Source: Desulfotomaculaceae bacterium | GTDB lineage: Bacteria; Bacillota; Desulfotomaculia; Desulfotomaculales; Pelotomaculaceae | Length of the DNA stretch: 15,860 nt | Assembly (NCBI GenBank): GCA_028704035.1 | Contig: JAQVLS010000013.1 | Coordinates: 1 to 15,860, forward strand | Direction of reading: 5' to 3' | In this document: positions 1 to 7,016 of the stretch, piece after piece | Numbering within the stretch: the first letter of the stretch is position 1 | Layout: each line of letters starts with the position of its first letter | Notes under the pieces: model-generated | What the model was told of the DNA's origin: nothing | What the model saw: only the letters and a program-made list of their open reading frames with translations | The model's database searches: none | Position numbers and translations under genes: made by a program

Positions 1-1
1 C

Positions 2-679
2 CCGGCTGAGGCCGCAACAAAGTCCAAAGTCGGCGGCTTTTCTACGCCGAACGTGGAACTGGTGGTAGCCGCGGAACCGGATCTAGTATTGGCGTCTCCC
101 ATTAACGCCAATTATGTACCGCCATTGGAAGATACAGGCCTGACGGTTATTGCGGTAGAGTCATTGAACCTGGCTGAGGTACTGGATAATATTCGACTGA
201 TCGGCAGAGTTACCGGAGCGGCTGAAGCAGCAGACAGTCTGACCGCTGATATGCAGAAGAGAATTGACACCATTACCGCCAAGGTGAGCGCCCTGCCTGA
301 TGAGCAAAAGCCCGCCGTGTATTTTGAAATATGGCCAGATCCCCTTACCACGGGCGGCGCGAAAAGCTTTGTCAACAGCCTTATAACTACGGCGGGGGGT
401 AAAAACATCGCCGGCGACGTGGAACAGGACTGGGTGAATTTGAGTCCCGAAATAGTATTGGCCAGGGATCCCCAGGTAGCAATTTTATGCCACCATGGTT
501 CATCCTTGCAAACTGTGGAGGAATTTAAGTCACGCAAGGGATGGGAACAGGTGTCCGCTGTCAGGAATAACCGCGTCGGCCTGGTCAGTGACGAGAACAC
601 TGTGGTCCGCACCGGTCCGCGGGTGGTAGAGGGTTTTGAATTTATAGCGAAATTGGTCCACCCTGATTTAATAAAATAG
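2..679 (+). CDS. ABC transporter substrate-binding protein, BtuF/FepB type (5' end missing)
   Basis: This is the C-terminal part of a class III periplasmic-binding-type lipoprotein that captures cobalamin, haem or an iron chelate outside the membrane and hands it to the permease encoded next. The reading frame is open to the left edge, so the GTG at 53 is an internal valine and the true start and signal peptide lie outside the window. About 225 residues remain. The family signature is clear: KVGGFSTPNVELVVAAEPDLVLAS near the left edge is the usual 'vGgf..pn.E.i.al.PDLVla' block, and the second lobe (PDPLTTGGAKSFVNSL, then NLSPEIVLARDPQVAIL) also matches. The gene lies 24 bases before the permease gene, as in a btuFCD/fepBDC operon. 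The substrate cannot be told from sequence alone. Confidence 0.9.
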   Translation, partial: PAEAATKSKVGGFSTPNVELVVAAEPDLVLASPINANYVPPLEDTGLTVIAVESLNLAEVLDNIRLIGRVTGAAEAADSLTADMQKRIDTITAKVSALPDEQKPAVYFEIWPDPLTTGGAKSFVNSLITTAGGKNIAGDVEQDWVNLSPEIVLARDPQVAILCHHGSSLQTVEEFKSRKGWEQVSAVRNNRVGLVSDENTVVRTGPRVVEGFEFIAKLVHPDLIK

Positions 680-703
680 AAAGTTTTTATAGGGGGCTAA
701 TAG

Positions 704-1756
704 TTGAATCAACATGACCGGATTTGGCGGCGCAGAGTGATATTGTTCATATTGCCGGGCGTCCTGGGGGTAACAGTGGTTTTATGCACTACTATCGGAC
801 CGGCGGGGATAGCTTTTACTGACGTCCTGACCATGCTGTTGCGCCGTATTCCCTGGATCGGCAGTCTGATACCACGCGGCGAATGGCCGGCAAATTATGA
901 AACTATCGTCTTTCAAATGAGACTGGCGCGGGTAATTCTGGCGGCCCTTGTCGGCGCGGGTTTGGCTGCTTCCGGCGTAGTCCTGCAGGGGCTCCTCATA
1001 AACCCGATGGCTGATCCTTATATCCTGGGCATCTCTCAGGGCGCCGCACTTGGAGCAACGGCAGCCATGCTGTCACTGGGCGGGACAATAGCGCTCGGCA
1101 TATATTCGGTCCCACTGGTGGCTTTTCTGTGCGGCCTGGCCACTTCGATAATCGTATACAACCTGGCCCGGGTGGGAAACCGGGTCCAAATGTCCACTCT
1201 ACTTCTGGCCGGTATAGCAGCCGGGCTGTTTCTTTCATCTATAACTTCGTATCTCATGATTACCAGCGGGCAGAATGCCCATCAGATACTTTTCTGGATG
1301 ATCGGCGGGTTCGCCGGACGCGGCTGGGATCATGTAAAGATTTTGCTGCCATATATCCTGACCGGTTATTTCCTGATGCATCTCTATGCCCGCAAGTTGA
1401 ATGTAATTCTGCTGGGGGAAGAACCGGCGCAGCATCTGGGCATAGATGTGGAAAAAATGAAAAAAATTTTACTGGCGGCGGCGACATTGACCACCGCTTC
1501 CGCCGTTTCAGTCAGCGGAGTTATTGCTTTTGTCGGGCTGATCATACCCCACGCGGTGCGTATGCTGGTTGGCCCCGATCACCGGATCCTGCTCCCCGCC
1601 GCAGCTCTCACCGGAGCGATCTTCCTGATTATAGCAGACGCCCTGGCCCGTGTCGCTGCTGCTCCTGAAGAGATACCGGTAGGTATTATTACAGCCCTGT
1701 GCGGCGGTCCCTTTTTCATTTACTTGTTAAGAAAAAGGAATCACCCGGGATATTAA
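704..1756 (+). CDS. FecCD/BtuC-family ABC transporter permease
   Basis: This is an integral membrane permease of the FecCD family, 350 residues, the usual length. It forms the homodimeric channel of a cobalamin or siderophore importer. Hydrophobic segments run through the whole protein and fit about ten helices. Family motifs are present: RLARVILAALVGAGLAASG followed by VLQGLLINPMADPYILGISQGAALGA near residues 70-120, and GVIAFVGLIIPHAVRMLVGPDHR near 275-295, which holds the loop that contacts the ATPase. The start is a TTG at 704 with AGGGGG at 691-696 seven bases upstream. The gene sits between the binding protein and the ATPase, with a 47-base gap to the latter. Confidence 0.93.
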   Translation: MNQHDRIWRRRVILFILPGVLGVTVVLCTTIGPAGIAFTDVLTMLLRRIPWIGSLIPRGEWPANYETIVFQMRLARVILAALVGAGLAASGVVLQGLLINPMADPYILGISQGAALGATAAMLSLGGTIALGIYSVPLVAFLCGLATSIIVYNLARVGNRVQMSTLLLAGIAAGLFLSSITSYLMITSGQNAHQILFWMIGGFAGRGWDHVKILLPYILTGYFLMHLYARKLNVILLGEEPAQHLGIDVEKMKKILLAAATLTTASAVSVSGVIAFVGLIIPHAVRMLVGPDHRILLPAAALTGAIFLIIADALARVAAAPEEIPVGIITALCGGPFFIYLLRKRNHPGY

Positions 1757-1803
1757 AGAATTTCTTCTGCATCCGTTTTTTACTGTACCTGGAGGTTAAA
1801 ATA

Positions 1804-3084
1804 ATGGCTATGATTCTAAAAATAAATGATATCGAATGTTCATACGGGACGGTTAAAGTGCTGAACGGGTTGACATTTTCCGTCGGCAGCGGTAGTTTTA
1901 CCGGCATAATCGGCCCCAACGGTTCAGGCAAATCAACTCTTTTAAAATCATTGAGCCGGGTGCTGAAACCTGTTAAAGGAACAGTATTGCTGGATGGAAG
2001 GGCCCTTTACAGAATGGACCCACAGGAAGTGGCCCAAAAAATGGCCGTAGTCCCTCAGGAAACTGCTGTAAACTTCTCATTCACTGTTAAAGATATCGTT
2101 ATCATGGGCCGTTCCCCTCACCTGGGACGTTTTCAAAGCGAAGGAGAAAAAGATTTTGCAACGGCCAGGCAGGCAATGGCCTTGACCGACACGCTTCACC
2201 TGGCTGACCGGCTGATCACGGCTGTTAGCGGCGGTGAAAGACAGAGGGTGATTATTGCCAAGGCTCTAACTCAGGAACCGGAGATAATTTTACTGGACGA
2301 GCCGACTTCACACCTGGATATCAACCACCAGATAGAAATCCTCAGCCTGCTGCAACGGCTGAACAGGGAAAACAACCTGACAATAATCTCGGTTTTTCAT
2401 GATCTAAACCTGGCCGCGCAGTACTGCGACAGCCTTATTTTAATGAACAAAGGCACCGTCTTCACTGTGGGCGAACCGGCGGAAGTACTCACAGCCGGCA
2501 ACATAAAGGAAGTTTATGGCGCCGTTGTTTTAGTCAGAAAACATCCTGTGACCGGTCGGCCTTCTATTATTCTTATGGCCCGGGACTCGCAGATTGGCTC
2601 TAAAATCGGCCGCGTCCATGTGGTCTGCGGAGGCGGGGCGGGTGCCTCCCTTCTTGGACTGCTAGCCGGACAGGGTTATGCAGTAAGCGCCGGTGTGCTC
2701 AACGCGGGCGATGTCGACTGGGAAACAGCCGGGTTTCTGGATATTAGTATGGTGGATGAAATACCTTTCCTGCCGGTTTCCGAACAAAGCCACCAGAAAA
2801 ATATAAAACTCCTCGCTGACGCCGATGTATGCATATTGGCAAACATTCCTTTTGGCTGGGGCAACCTGAAAAACCTGGAAGCTGTTTCTTTTGCTCTGGA
2901 ACAGACAAAACCTGTTTTGATCATTGAAGAACAGGATATTAAGGAGCGTGATTTTACAGACGGCAGAGCAGGGCTGCTGTATAACGGGCTAAAGAAAAAA
3001 GGCGCGGTTGTCCTGCATAATGAAGCAGCTGTCCTGAAAAAACTCCAGGATTTATTAGCCTCTAAACCGCCGGCCGGCCAATAA
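1804..3084 (+). CDS. ABC transporter ATP-binding protein (BtuD/FepC type) with C-terminal extension
   Basis: This cytoplasmic ATPase powers the BtuCD/FecCD-type importer. The start is ATG 1804 because GGAGG lies at 1791-1795, eight bases upstream; the frame is open further upstream but overlaps the permease gene without a better site. The product is 426 residues. The ATPase core covers about 1-255: Walker A GPNGSGKST (37-45), Q-loop Gln85, signature SGGER (142-146), Walker B ILLDEP (162-167), D-loop SHLD (169-172) and H-loop His199. A typical family member ends near 260. Here residues 269-426 form a second, Rossmann-like region with a glycine-rich VVCGGGAGAS turn (273-282), a hydrophobic strand VLIIEEQD, and no cysteine cluster. 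I recall similar extensions on archaeal and clostridial vitamin B12-type ATPases, but the function is unknown to me. Confidence 0.9.
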   Translation: MAMILKINDIECSYGTVKVLNGLTFSVGSGSFTGIIGPNGSGKSTLLKSLSRVLKPVKGTVLLDGRALYRMDPQEVAQKMAVVPQETAVNFSFTVKDIVIMGRSPHLGRFQSEGEKDFATARQAMALTDTLHLADRLITAVSGGERQRVIIAKALTQEPEIILLDEPTSHLDINHQIEILSLLQRLNRENNLTIISVFHDLNLAAQYCDSLILMNKGTVFTVGEPAEVLTAGNIKEVYGAVVLVRKHPVTGRPSIILMARDSQIGSKIGRVHVVCGGGAGASLLGLLAGQGYAVSAGVLNAGDVDWETAGFLDISMVDEIPFLPVSEQSHQKNIKLLADADVCILANIPFGWGNLKNLEAVSFALEQTKPVLIIEEQDIKERDFTDGRAGLLYNGLKKKGAVVLHNEAAVLKKLQDLLASKPPAGQ

Positions 3085-3217
3085 TAAGGCTGTAGCCGGA
3101 GATTTATTAAAAGACCCGTATGTAAGGCTTGTGCTGGTGGCAAGCTGCAGCGGCGGTGAAAAAATAGGCAGAGATATAGGAGAATCATGGTTTTTTTATC
3201 CACCGAAAGAGATTTGA
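3083..3217 (+). pseudogene. Possible gene remnant: protein-like stretch with no start codon
   Basis: Directly after the ATPase stop, the +1 frame stays open from 3059 to the TGA at 3215-3217. From about 3083 it reads like real protein: NKAVAGDLLKDPYVRLVLVA, then SCSGGEKIGRDIGESW and a short tail FFYPPKEI. A stop at 3056 closes the frame upstream and no ATG with a ribosome site lies inside, so it cannot be an intact gene. It may be the tail of a deleted gene, or the end of an ATPase reached only by a frameshift. I do not recognise the family. Confidence 0.3.
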
Positions 3218-3241
3218 CAATTTTGAAAATAAATATATGCT
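3214..3241 (+). promoter_or_regulatory. Sigma-A-type promoter for the 3311-3841 gene
   Basis: A perfect -35 box TTGACA lies at 3214-3219. A -10 box TATGCT (4 of 6) lies at 3236-3241 with a 16-base spacer. The promoter stands about 70 bases before the next gene, so that gene is probably transcribed apart from the ABC operon. The -35 box overlaps the stop of the remnant reading frame. Confidence 0.55.
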
Positions 3242-3310
3242 AGAACCATAAGGGTCTTTTACTTTATAGACAGGGAATATGTTTCAAACTTATTTCAGGG
3301 AGTGATGGTT

Positions 3311-3841
3311 TTGGGCAGACGAAGGAAAGCCAACCGCAAGTTTAAAGAAATATACCAACCAGAAAAACAGCGCCACATTGAGGCTGAACTACCGGCGTCC
3401 AAATTAGAAGAAGAACAACCCCGTCAGGAAAAACCGGTCTGCACAGAAAAACGGGCAGTAACAGGGAGCGGCCTTCCACTTGCCGTGATCCTGGAGATAC
3501 TAACTGCGGAGTATGAGGATGGAAAACAGGGGGATGCGCTTTGCAAGGCTGCGGTGCGCCTGGCCGAAGAGAGCGGGGAAATTGCCGCCTACCGGGCCAG
3601 ATGGGACGAGGATCAGGAAGAATCCTCCGGCAGTCAATCAGCATACCTGTTTGACCGCTGCCAGGCCATGGAACTGATCCGCTATCACCAGAATAAGGGG
3701 AACAAGGAAGCTTTGAAAAAAGAAAAGGACAAACTTCAGATAACAGAGGGGCGCCTGCTTCTCGGCCAGTCTTCGCCACTAAAGATCACCGATGATGATC
3801 TGGAGAAGCTGGAGGAATTTATCAAAGGACATGGTTTTTAA
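3311..3841 (+). CDS. Hypothetical charged protein
   Basis: I do not recognise this gene. It would encode about 176 residues, hydrophilic and rich in Lys and Glu, without a signal peptide or membrane segment, so it is probably cytoplasmic. The N-terminus is very basic (GRRRKANRKFKEIYQPEKQ). The middle (SGLPLAVILEILTAEYEDGK, then ALCKAAVRLAEESGEIAAYR) looks helical, and the end contains a charged coil-prone part with DDDLEKLEEFIKGHGF. The start is uncertain: GTG 3302 and ATG 3305 overlap or crowd the Shine-Dalgarno AGGGAG at 3297-3302, while TTG 3311 lies eight bases after it and is preferred. It has its own promoter and ends before a shared terminator. Confidence 0.65.
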   Translation: MGRRRKANRKFKEIYQPEKQRHIEAELPASKLEEEQPRQEKPVCTEKRAVTGSGLPLAVILEILTAEYEDGKQGDALCKAAVRLAEESGEIAAYRARWDEDQEESSGSQSAYLFDRCQAMELIRYHQNKGNKEALKKEKDKLQITEGRLLLGQSSPLKITDDDLEKLEEFIKGHGF

Positions 3842-4137
3842 TCTTTAGTAATCATAACCGGACACCTGGCATTATTGGTTACTTAGTTGGAGACGCTGCC
3901 CAACCCCAGTATGAACCCTTCAATAATACCCTGGTATGCTCAGTCTTACCGGCCCAATCTAGCCGGGGATCCAAGTGCGGGTCATACTGGTGTATTCTGC
4001 TTCACTTATTTCTTCTGGATCAAAATAATTACCCCTTCGCCAATACTTAAAAGCTGCCCAACGGCAGCTTTTAGTTTAAGCTCTAGCTAGTGTTCTATTA
4101 TTTTATTAACTGATCCTGTTTTAAAAGCCTTCATTTT
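3842..4137. other. Intergenic region between convergent genes
   Basis: This stretch of about 296 bases separates a plus-strand gene from a minus-strand operon. Apart from the terminator hairpin at 4049-4072 I see nothing convincing in it. A 67-codon open frame at 3887-4090 has no ribosome site, low-complexity composition, and runs through the terminator, so I do not count it. Confidence 0.6.
4049..4072. terminator. Bidirectional intrinsic terminator
   Basis: AAAAGCTGCC at 4049-4058 and GGCAGCTTTT at 4063-4072 form a perfect ten-pair stem with a CAAC loop. The A and T ends give a U-run on either strand. It serves the plus-strand gene ending at 3841 and the minus-strand gene ending at 4138. 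Confidence 0.85.
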
Positions 4138-4353
4138 CTAATAACTCATTGCCGGCTCGGGTTGGGCTTCCAATATGTCGGCGACATCAGTAATATTAAG
4201 TTCCAGCATTCTTATCATCGCGGACATCCTGACAACGTTCATTTCAACACATTTATTGCTACAGATACAGCCCAGTTCTTTTAAAATTTCTGCTTCCTTT
4301 TTAATATTGGCAATAATGTTGGCCATTTCACATATTCTGGCTTTTTCTGTCAA
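4138..4353 (-). CDS. Small cysteine-containing protein downstream of the CoA ligase
   Basis: This encodes 71 residues from a TTG start at 4353, with AAGGTGG nine bases upstream on the minus strand. I do not know the family. It looks mostly helical. Four cysteines are present (Cys8, Cys29, Cys31, Cys35), the last three in a GCICSNKC cluster that could bind a metal. It follows the CoA-ligase gene after 23 bases on the same strand and ends before the 4049-4072 terminator, so the two are probably co-transcribed. Whether it acts with the ligase is inference. Confidence 0.65.
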   Translation of the reverse strand: MTEKARICEMANIIANIKKEAEILKELGCICSNKCVEMNVVRMSAMIRMLELNITDVADILEAQPEPAMSY

Positions 4354-4376
4354 AGCGTATCGCCACCTTTTTATAA

Positions 4377-5702
4377 TTATTTCCTAAGATCCTTAAAACG
4401 CTTGGCTTTTACTTGATACCTGGGTAGAGAACCATAAGGGTGACTTTCAAGGATAAAATTCAGGTTGGCCTTTATTCTCAGGAGCCTGGCCAATTCATAC
4501 TCTACCTCTTTTTCCTGACCTTCATAACCGGGCGCCAGTTCATATTTTAAGATGATCTTGTCTACTTCCCCATCTTTTTTTACAATTAATTCATATTCGT
4601 TACCCAGTTGAGTCATACTGCGCACAGCTTCTTCCACCGTTACAGGACTAAACAGTACCCCTTTAACTTTTGTAATATGGTCAATACGGCCTTGAACTCC
4701 GCCCTTTAATACGCGGTGCGTGCGGCCGCAGGCACAGTTATTTTCACTCCACATAGCCACGTCTTTAGTGTCGTAGCGGATGCATGGCTGGGCCATCCGG
4801 TCGAAAGAGGTAAGAACGATCTTTCCAAGTTTATTAGGTTCTTCAATAGGTTTCCCGGTTTCCAAATCCAGGAGTTCCAACAGGAAAAATCCCTCGTTAA
4901 TATGCAAACCACCCGGTTTATAAGCACACTCGTATCCCCACGCGCCCATTTCGGTCGCGCCTACATGGTCGTATACATTACAGCCCCAGGCTTCTTCCAT
5001 CCTTTTCTTGGTGGTGGGAATGTTTGCGCCCGGTTCACCGGCGCACAGGATTTTTTTGATCCCCAAACTCCTCGGATCTATGCCCATTTTCCGGCAAGAG
5101 TCGGCCATACCAAGAACATAAGTTGGCGTAGCCATAAAAGCGGTAGCCCTGAGTTCCTTCATCTTCAATATTCTTTCATCGGTGTTAAGCAAAGCCCCTG
5201 AGACAACCTCACAGCCGATTTTTTCGGCAGCATAGTGACCGGCCCAGTAAGCGACAAATACATTGTACCCAAATGGCAGGAAAACCCTGTCGGTATTCCT
5301 AAAATCCATCGCCCACAGGAACTGACACCATGTTTCGGTCCACCACTCCCAGTCCTGCCAAGTATCAGGCTGAACTATCGGCTGCCCGGTGGTGCCGCTG
5401 GTTTGGTGGTAAACTGTAACCTCTTCTAAAGGCACGCAAAGAGAATCTCCGTAAGGCCACGGCTCCTTATACTGGGCCATCCGGTAATTCTCTTTTTCAG
5501 TCATCGGCACTTTCTTGACATCGTCCCACGTTCTAATATCCCCTGGGGTTAATCCGGCTGCGTCATAAAGCTCCCGGTAAAGTTTGGACCTATCGTAGGC
5601 CCATTTCAATATTCTTTTAAATTTTACCAGCTGCAGCTCTTTCAACCCTTCTACCGGCATGGTTTCCAAAATCGGATTCCAATAGGTGTCCGGACTTTGC
5701 AT
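4377..5702 (-). CDS. Phenylacetate-CoA ligase family protein (PaaK-like, AMP-forming)
   Basis: This is a cytoplasmic acyl/aryl-CoA ligase that would activate a carboxylic acid through an acyl-adenylate and pass it to CoA. The length, 441 residues, is that of PaaK enzymes. The phosphate-binding loop TSGTTGQP is at 101-108, the adenine-side motif YDHVGATEMG lies near 245, the PaaK-type CACGRTHRVLKGGVQGRIDH with RYDTKD before it lies near 310-345, and a C-terminal lysine region LPRYQVKAKRFKDL (426-439) keeps the Lys that works in adenylation. The usual ending is LPRSEGKAKRV, so the loop is slightly altered. The ATG at 5702 has GGAGG six bases upstream. The substrate could be phenylacetate, benzoate, indoleacetate or another acid. 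Confidence 0.9.
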   Translation of the reverse strand: MQSPDTYWNPILETMPVEGLKELQLVKFKRILKWAYDRSKLYRELYDAAGLTPGDIRTWDDVKKVPMTEKENYRMAQYKEPWPYGDSLCVPLEEVTVYHQTSGTTGQPIVQPDTWQDWEWWTETWCQFLWAMDFRNTDRVFLPFGYNVFVAYWAGHYAAEKIGCEVVSGALLNTDERILKMKELRATAFMATPTYVLGMADSCRKMGIDPRSLGIKKILCAGEPGANIPTTKKRMEEAWGCNVYDHVGATEMGAWGYECAYKPGGLHINEGFFLLELLDLETGKPIEEPNKLGKIVLTSFDRMAQPCIRYDTKDVAMWSENNCACGRTHRVLKGGVQGRIDHITKVKGVLFSPVTVEEAVRSMTQLGNEYELIVKKDGEVDKIILKYELAPGYEGQEKEVEYELARLLRIKANLNFILESHPYGSLPRYQVKAKRFKDLRK

Positions 5703-5761
5703 GTTGCACCTCCAATTTTGTTGCTGTGTTTTATAACCCGCTTATTAAATTCCTTTTTTAA

Positions 5762-5776
5762 AATTGGGCGCCAATT
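5762..5776. promoter_or_regulatory. Palindrome AATTGG-GCG-CCAATT, possible operator
   Basis: Perfect six-base arms with a three-base centre lie about 60 bases before the ligase start. The size and position fit a binding site for a dimeric regulator, but no regulator gene is in the window. Confidence 0.4.
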
Positions 5777-5782
5777 GCTCCG

Positions 5783-5850
5783 GTATTTAAAAATTACATT
5801 ATTTCTACTCTAATTAAATATTACATTGTTAAATGAGTAATTTTAAATAC
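5783..5850. repeat. AT-rich inverted repeat upstream of the ligase gene
   Basis: GTATTTAAAAATTAC at 5783-5797 and GTAATTTTAAATAC at 5837-5850 are inverted copies that differ by one A/T in the run. The 39 bases between them contain the second ATTACATT direct repeat. This may be a regulator site or a curved promoter region. Confidence 0.45.
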
Positions 5851-5892
5851 ATGTTGGCGATTGTATTAATAACCATTACTTATCAATAAAAT

Positions 5893-5938
5893 TCCGGCAT
5901 TAAACACCTGCTTAAAGGCTTCCCCGTTTCATGCCGGA
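5893..5938 (-). repeat. Dyad with long loop between terminator and ligase promoter region
   Basis: TCCGGCAT (5893-5900) and ATGCCGGA (5931-5938) are perfect eight-base arms around a 30-base loop. Read on the minus strand the right arm is followed by AATTTTATT, so it could be a weak terminator or the base of a structured leader. The loop is not a riboswitch class I can name. Confidence 0.35.
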
Positions 5939-5967
5939 GCTTGTCAAATAAGATTTATGCCATATAT

Positions 5968-5998
5968 AAAAAAGGCAGGATATTATCCTGCCTTTTTT
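5968..5998 (-). terminator. Strong intrinsic terminator after the membrane protein gene
   Basis: Thirteen-base perfect arms (A6GGCAGGA and TCCTGCCT6) enclose a TATTA loop, with a U-run on either strand. It lies about 50 bases after the stop of the minus-strand gene at 6047, which it most likely terminates. Confidence 0.85.
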
Positions 5999-6046
5999 AT
6001 GTAAATCTGTATAAACACCCAATTCCCCAAATGTTTTGCAAATATT

Positions 6047-6349
6047 TCACCGGTCTTTTTTAACCGCCGCCTTGCCTTTCTGAGCCGGTTTTCCGGCTGT
6101 ATTCATGCCGGGGAGAATCTTCTGCCCGTCAGGTTTGTTTTCCTTTACGGCAGCCGCCGCTTGGGTTTCTTTCTTTAAAGATAAATACTTGTAGTATACA
6201 TACACAAACATAGCGTAAAGCGGAACGGTCAGAGCAATTTTATACGTGGTTGTTATCCAGGGAAGCGAAAATAAAATGATGCCAAGCACGGTTACAAGAA
6301 GCGCATACAGACGCCATCTTTTTATTTCAGTATTTTTCAAATCCTTCAT
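6047..6349 (-). CDS. Small two-helix membrane protein, unknown function
   Basis: This encodes about 100 residues. The start is taken as ATG 6349 because GGGGGAGG lies seven bases upstream; the in-frame ATG at 6370 sits before that site and would put it inside the gene. Two hydrophobic segments (LYALLVTVLGIILFSLPWI, about 15-33, and IALTVPLYAMFVYVYYKYL, about 39-57) are joined by a very short turn, so both ends should face the same side. The basic ends suggest the cytoplasm. The tail (about 60-100) is low-complexity and rich in Ala and Lys. I do not recognise a family. Confidence 0.6.
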   Translation of the reverse strand: MKDLKNTEIKRWRLYALLVTVLGIILFSLPWITTTYKIALTVPLYAMFVYVYYKYLSLKKETQAAAAVKENKPDGQKILPGMNTAGKPAQKGKAAVKKDR

Positions 6350-6398
6350 ACTATGTCCTCCCCCCCACATTATATTTTCATTATTAATGCCAAATATC

Positions 6399-6426
6399 TT
6401 TATACATGAAACTTTTATGCAATCAA
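6399..6426 (-). promoter_or_regulatory. Candidate promoter of the membrane protein gene
   Basis: On the minus strand TTGATT (6421-6426) and TATAAA (6399-6404) are 16 bases apart. They would give a leader of about 40 bases before ATG 6349. Confidence 0.4.
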
Positions 6427-6511
6427 CGGCATATTCTATCTAATAAAACGCACTCTGGCAGGAGGTATTTAGTGTCGGGCAAATCTTCACGCGCAGGTCT
6501 TGGCCACAAAT

Positions 6512-6540
6512 ATATCTCCAAAGACAGCCCTTGGAAATAT
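6512..6540 (-). terminator. Weak hairpin at the end of the zinc-ribbon gene
   Basis: ATATCTCCAA (6512-6521) and TTGGAAATAT (6531-6540) pair with one wobble when read as minus-strand RNA. The arm touches the stop codon and no clean U-run follows, so termination is possible but not certain. Confidence 0.3.
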
Positions 6541-6764
6541 TATTTTTGCTTTCTCTTTAACCATCCCAGGCTGATTGGTATAATTTTAGGAACCTCCAGA
6601 TCTGATTCAAGAAAATAAATCAGCTTGTTGCAGTCATGGCAAAAGTATAGATCTTTTTTTTCACTGGGTATAATCATTAGCTCCCCGCCACAGGTGCATT
6701 TAGCCTCTTTTTTTTGAGGCTTCTTGGATTTCCTGGACCTAAACCGATCGATTAAAGACATCAT
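6540..6764 (-). CDS. Small zinc-ribbon-like protein
   Basis: This encodes about 74 residues. Two adjacent ATGs (6764 and 6761) follow AGGTGG by five and eight bases, and either may be used; the upstream in-frame ATG at 6809 has no ribosome site. The N-terminal part is basic (MSLIDRFRSRKSKKPQKKEA). It is followed by CTCGGELMI and then YFCHDCNKL, that is C-x-C-G-G, about 17 residues, C-x-x-C, which is the layout of a small zinc ribbon. The C-terminal third is hydrophobic and then basic (PKIIPISLGWLKRKQK). The role is unknown; nucleic acid or protein binding is a guess. It has its own extended -10 promoter. Confidence 0.7.
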   Translation of the reverse strand: MMSLIDRFRSRKSKKPQKKEAKCTCGGELMIIPSEKKDLYFCHDCNKLIYFLESDLEVPKIIPISLGWLKRKQK

Positions 6765-6814
6765 ATTGCCCACCTGTTTATAAAATATTGTGTTTAAGTA
6801 AAAATACAATGTTT

Positions 6815-6823
6815 ATTATACCA
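6815..6823 (-). promoter_or_regulatory. Extended -10 promoter element for the zinc-ribbon gene
   Basis: The minus strand reads TGGTATAAT here, a perfect extended -10 (TGn-TATAAT). No good -35 box is visible, which is normal for this class. The start of transcription would be near 6808, about 44 bases before the ATG. Confidence 0.55.
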
Positions 6824-6964
6824 CGTTAAAAACAAAAAATGATGTTATTAGGTACAGTATGTTTAAACTATTAATACAAGATCACATTTACCGCTGATAT
6901 TTATTTTATGATAAATGCTAATAAGAAGGATATAATATAGATACTCATTTTAAATCTATGTTGT

Positions 6965-6993
6965 TTGACTATCCTATGCATTTAATTTATAAT
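6965..6993 (+). promoter_or_regulatory. Near-consensus sigma-A promoter
   Basis: TTGACT (6965-6970) and TATAAT (6988-6993) are 17 bases apart, 11 of 12 consensus bases. The ATG at 7017 follows the -10 box by 23 bases, so the leader is very short. This is the best promoter in the window. Confidence 0.85.
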
Positions 6994-7016
6994 TGTAAAA
7001 GCAAAGGAGTGTTATT

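Larger units (their letters stand above)
5703..6046. other. 344-base control region upstream of the CoA ligase
   Basis: There is no gene here. The half next to the ligase is AT-rich and holds a short palindrome (5762-5776), a long AT-rich inverted repeat (5783-5850) and two direct copies of ATTACATT (5793-5800 and 5820-5827). Further out are a dyad at 5893-5938 and a strong terminator at 5968-5998. I found no convincing -35/-10 pair for the ligase. Confidence 0.6.

Noticed and set aside
2676..3203. Long minus-strand open frame opposite the ATPase C-terminus
   Set aside because: It is a shadow of the plus-strand gene, with low-quality amino-acid composition and no ribosome site.
3887..4090. 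67-codon plus-strand open frame
   Set aside because: It has no ribosome site, unusual composition, and runs through the bidirectional terminator at 4049-4072.
3242..4441. Identical 14-mer AGAACCATAAGGGT at 3242-3255 and 4428-4441
   Set aside because: One such match is expected by chance in a window of this size, and one copy lies inside a coding region.
5893..5938. Cobalamin riboswitch, suggested by GGGGAAGCC and AGGTG in the loop
   Set aside because: The conserved B12-box (GCCACTG) and the rest of the consensus are missing, and the gene downstream is a CoA ligase.
6472..6618. Plus-strand frame with GTG preceded by GGAGG at 6461-6465, overlapping the zinc-ribbon gene
   Set aside because: The ribosome site is good, but most of the frame is antisense to a better supported gene, and no promoter or family match is seen. 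It could be revisited with expression data.
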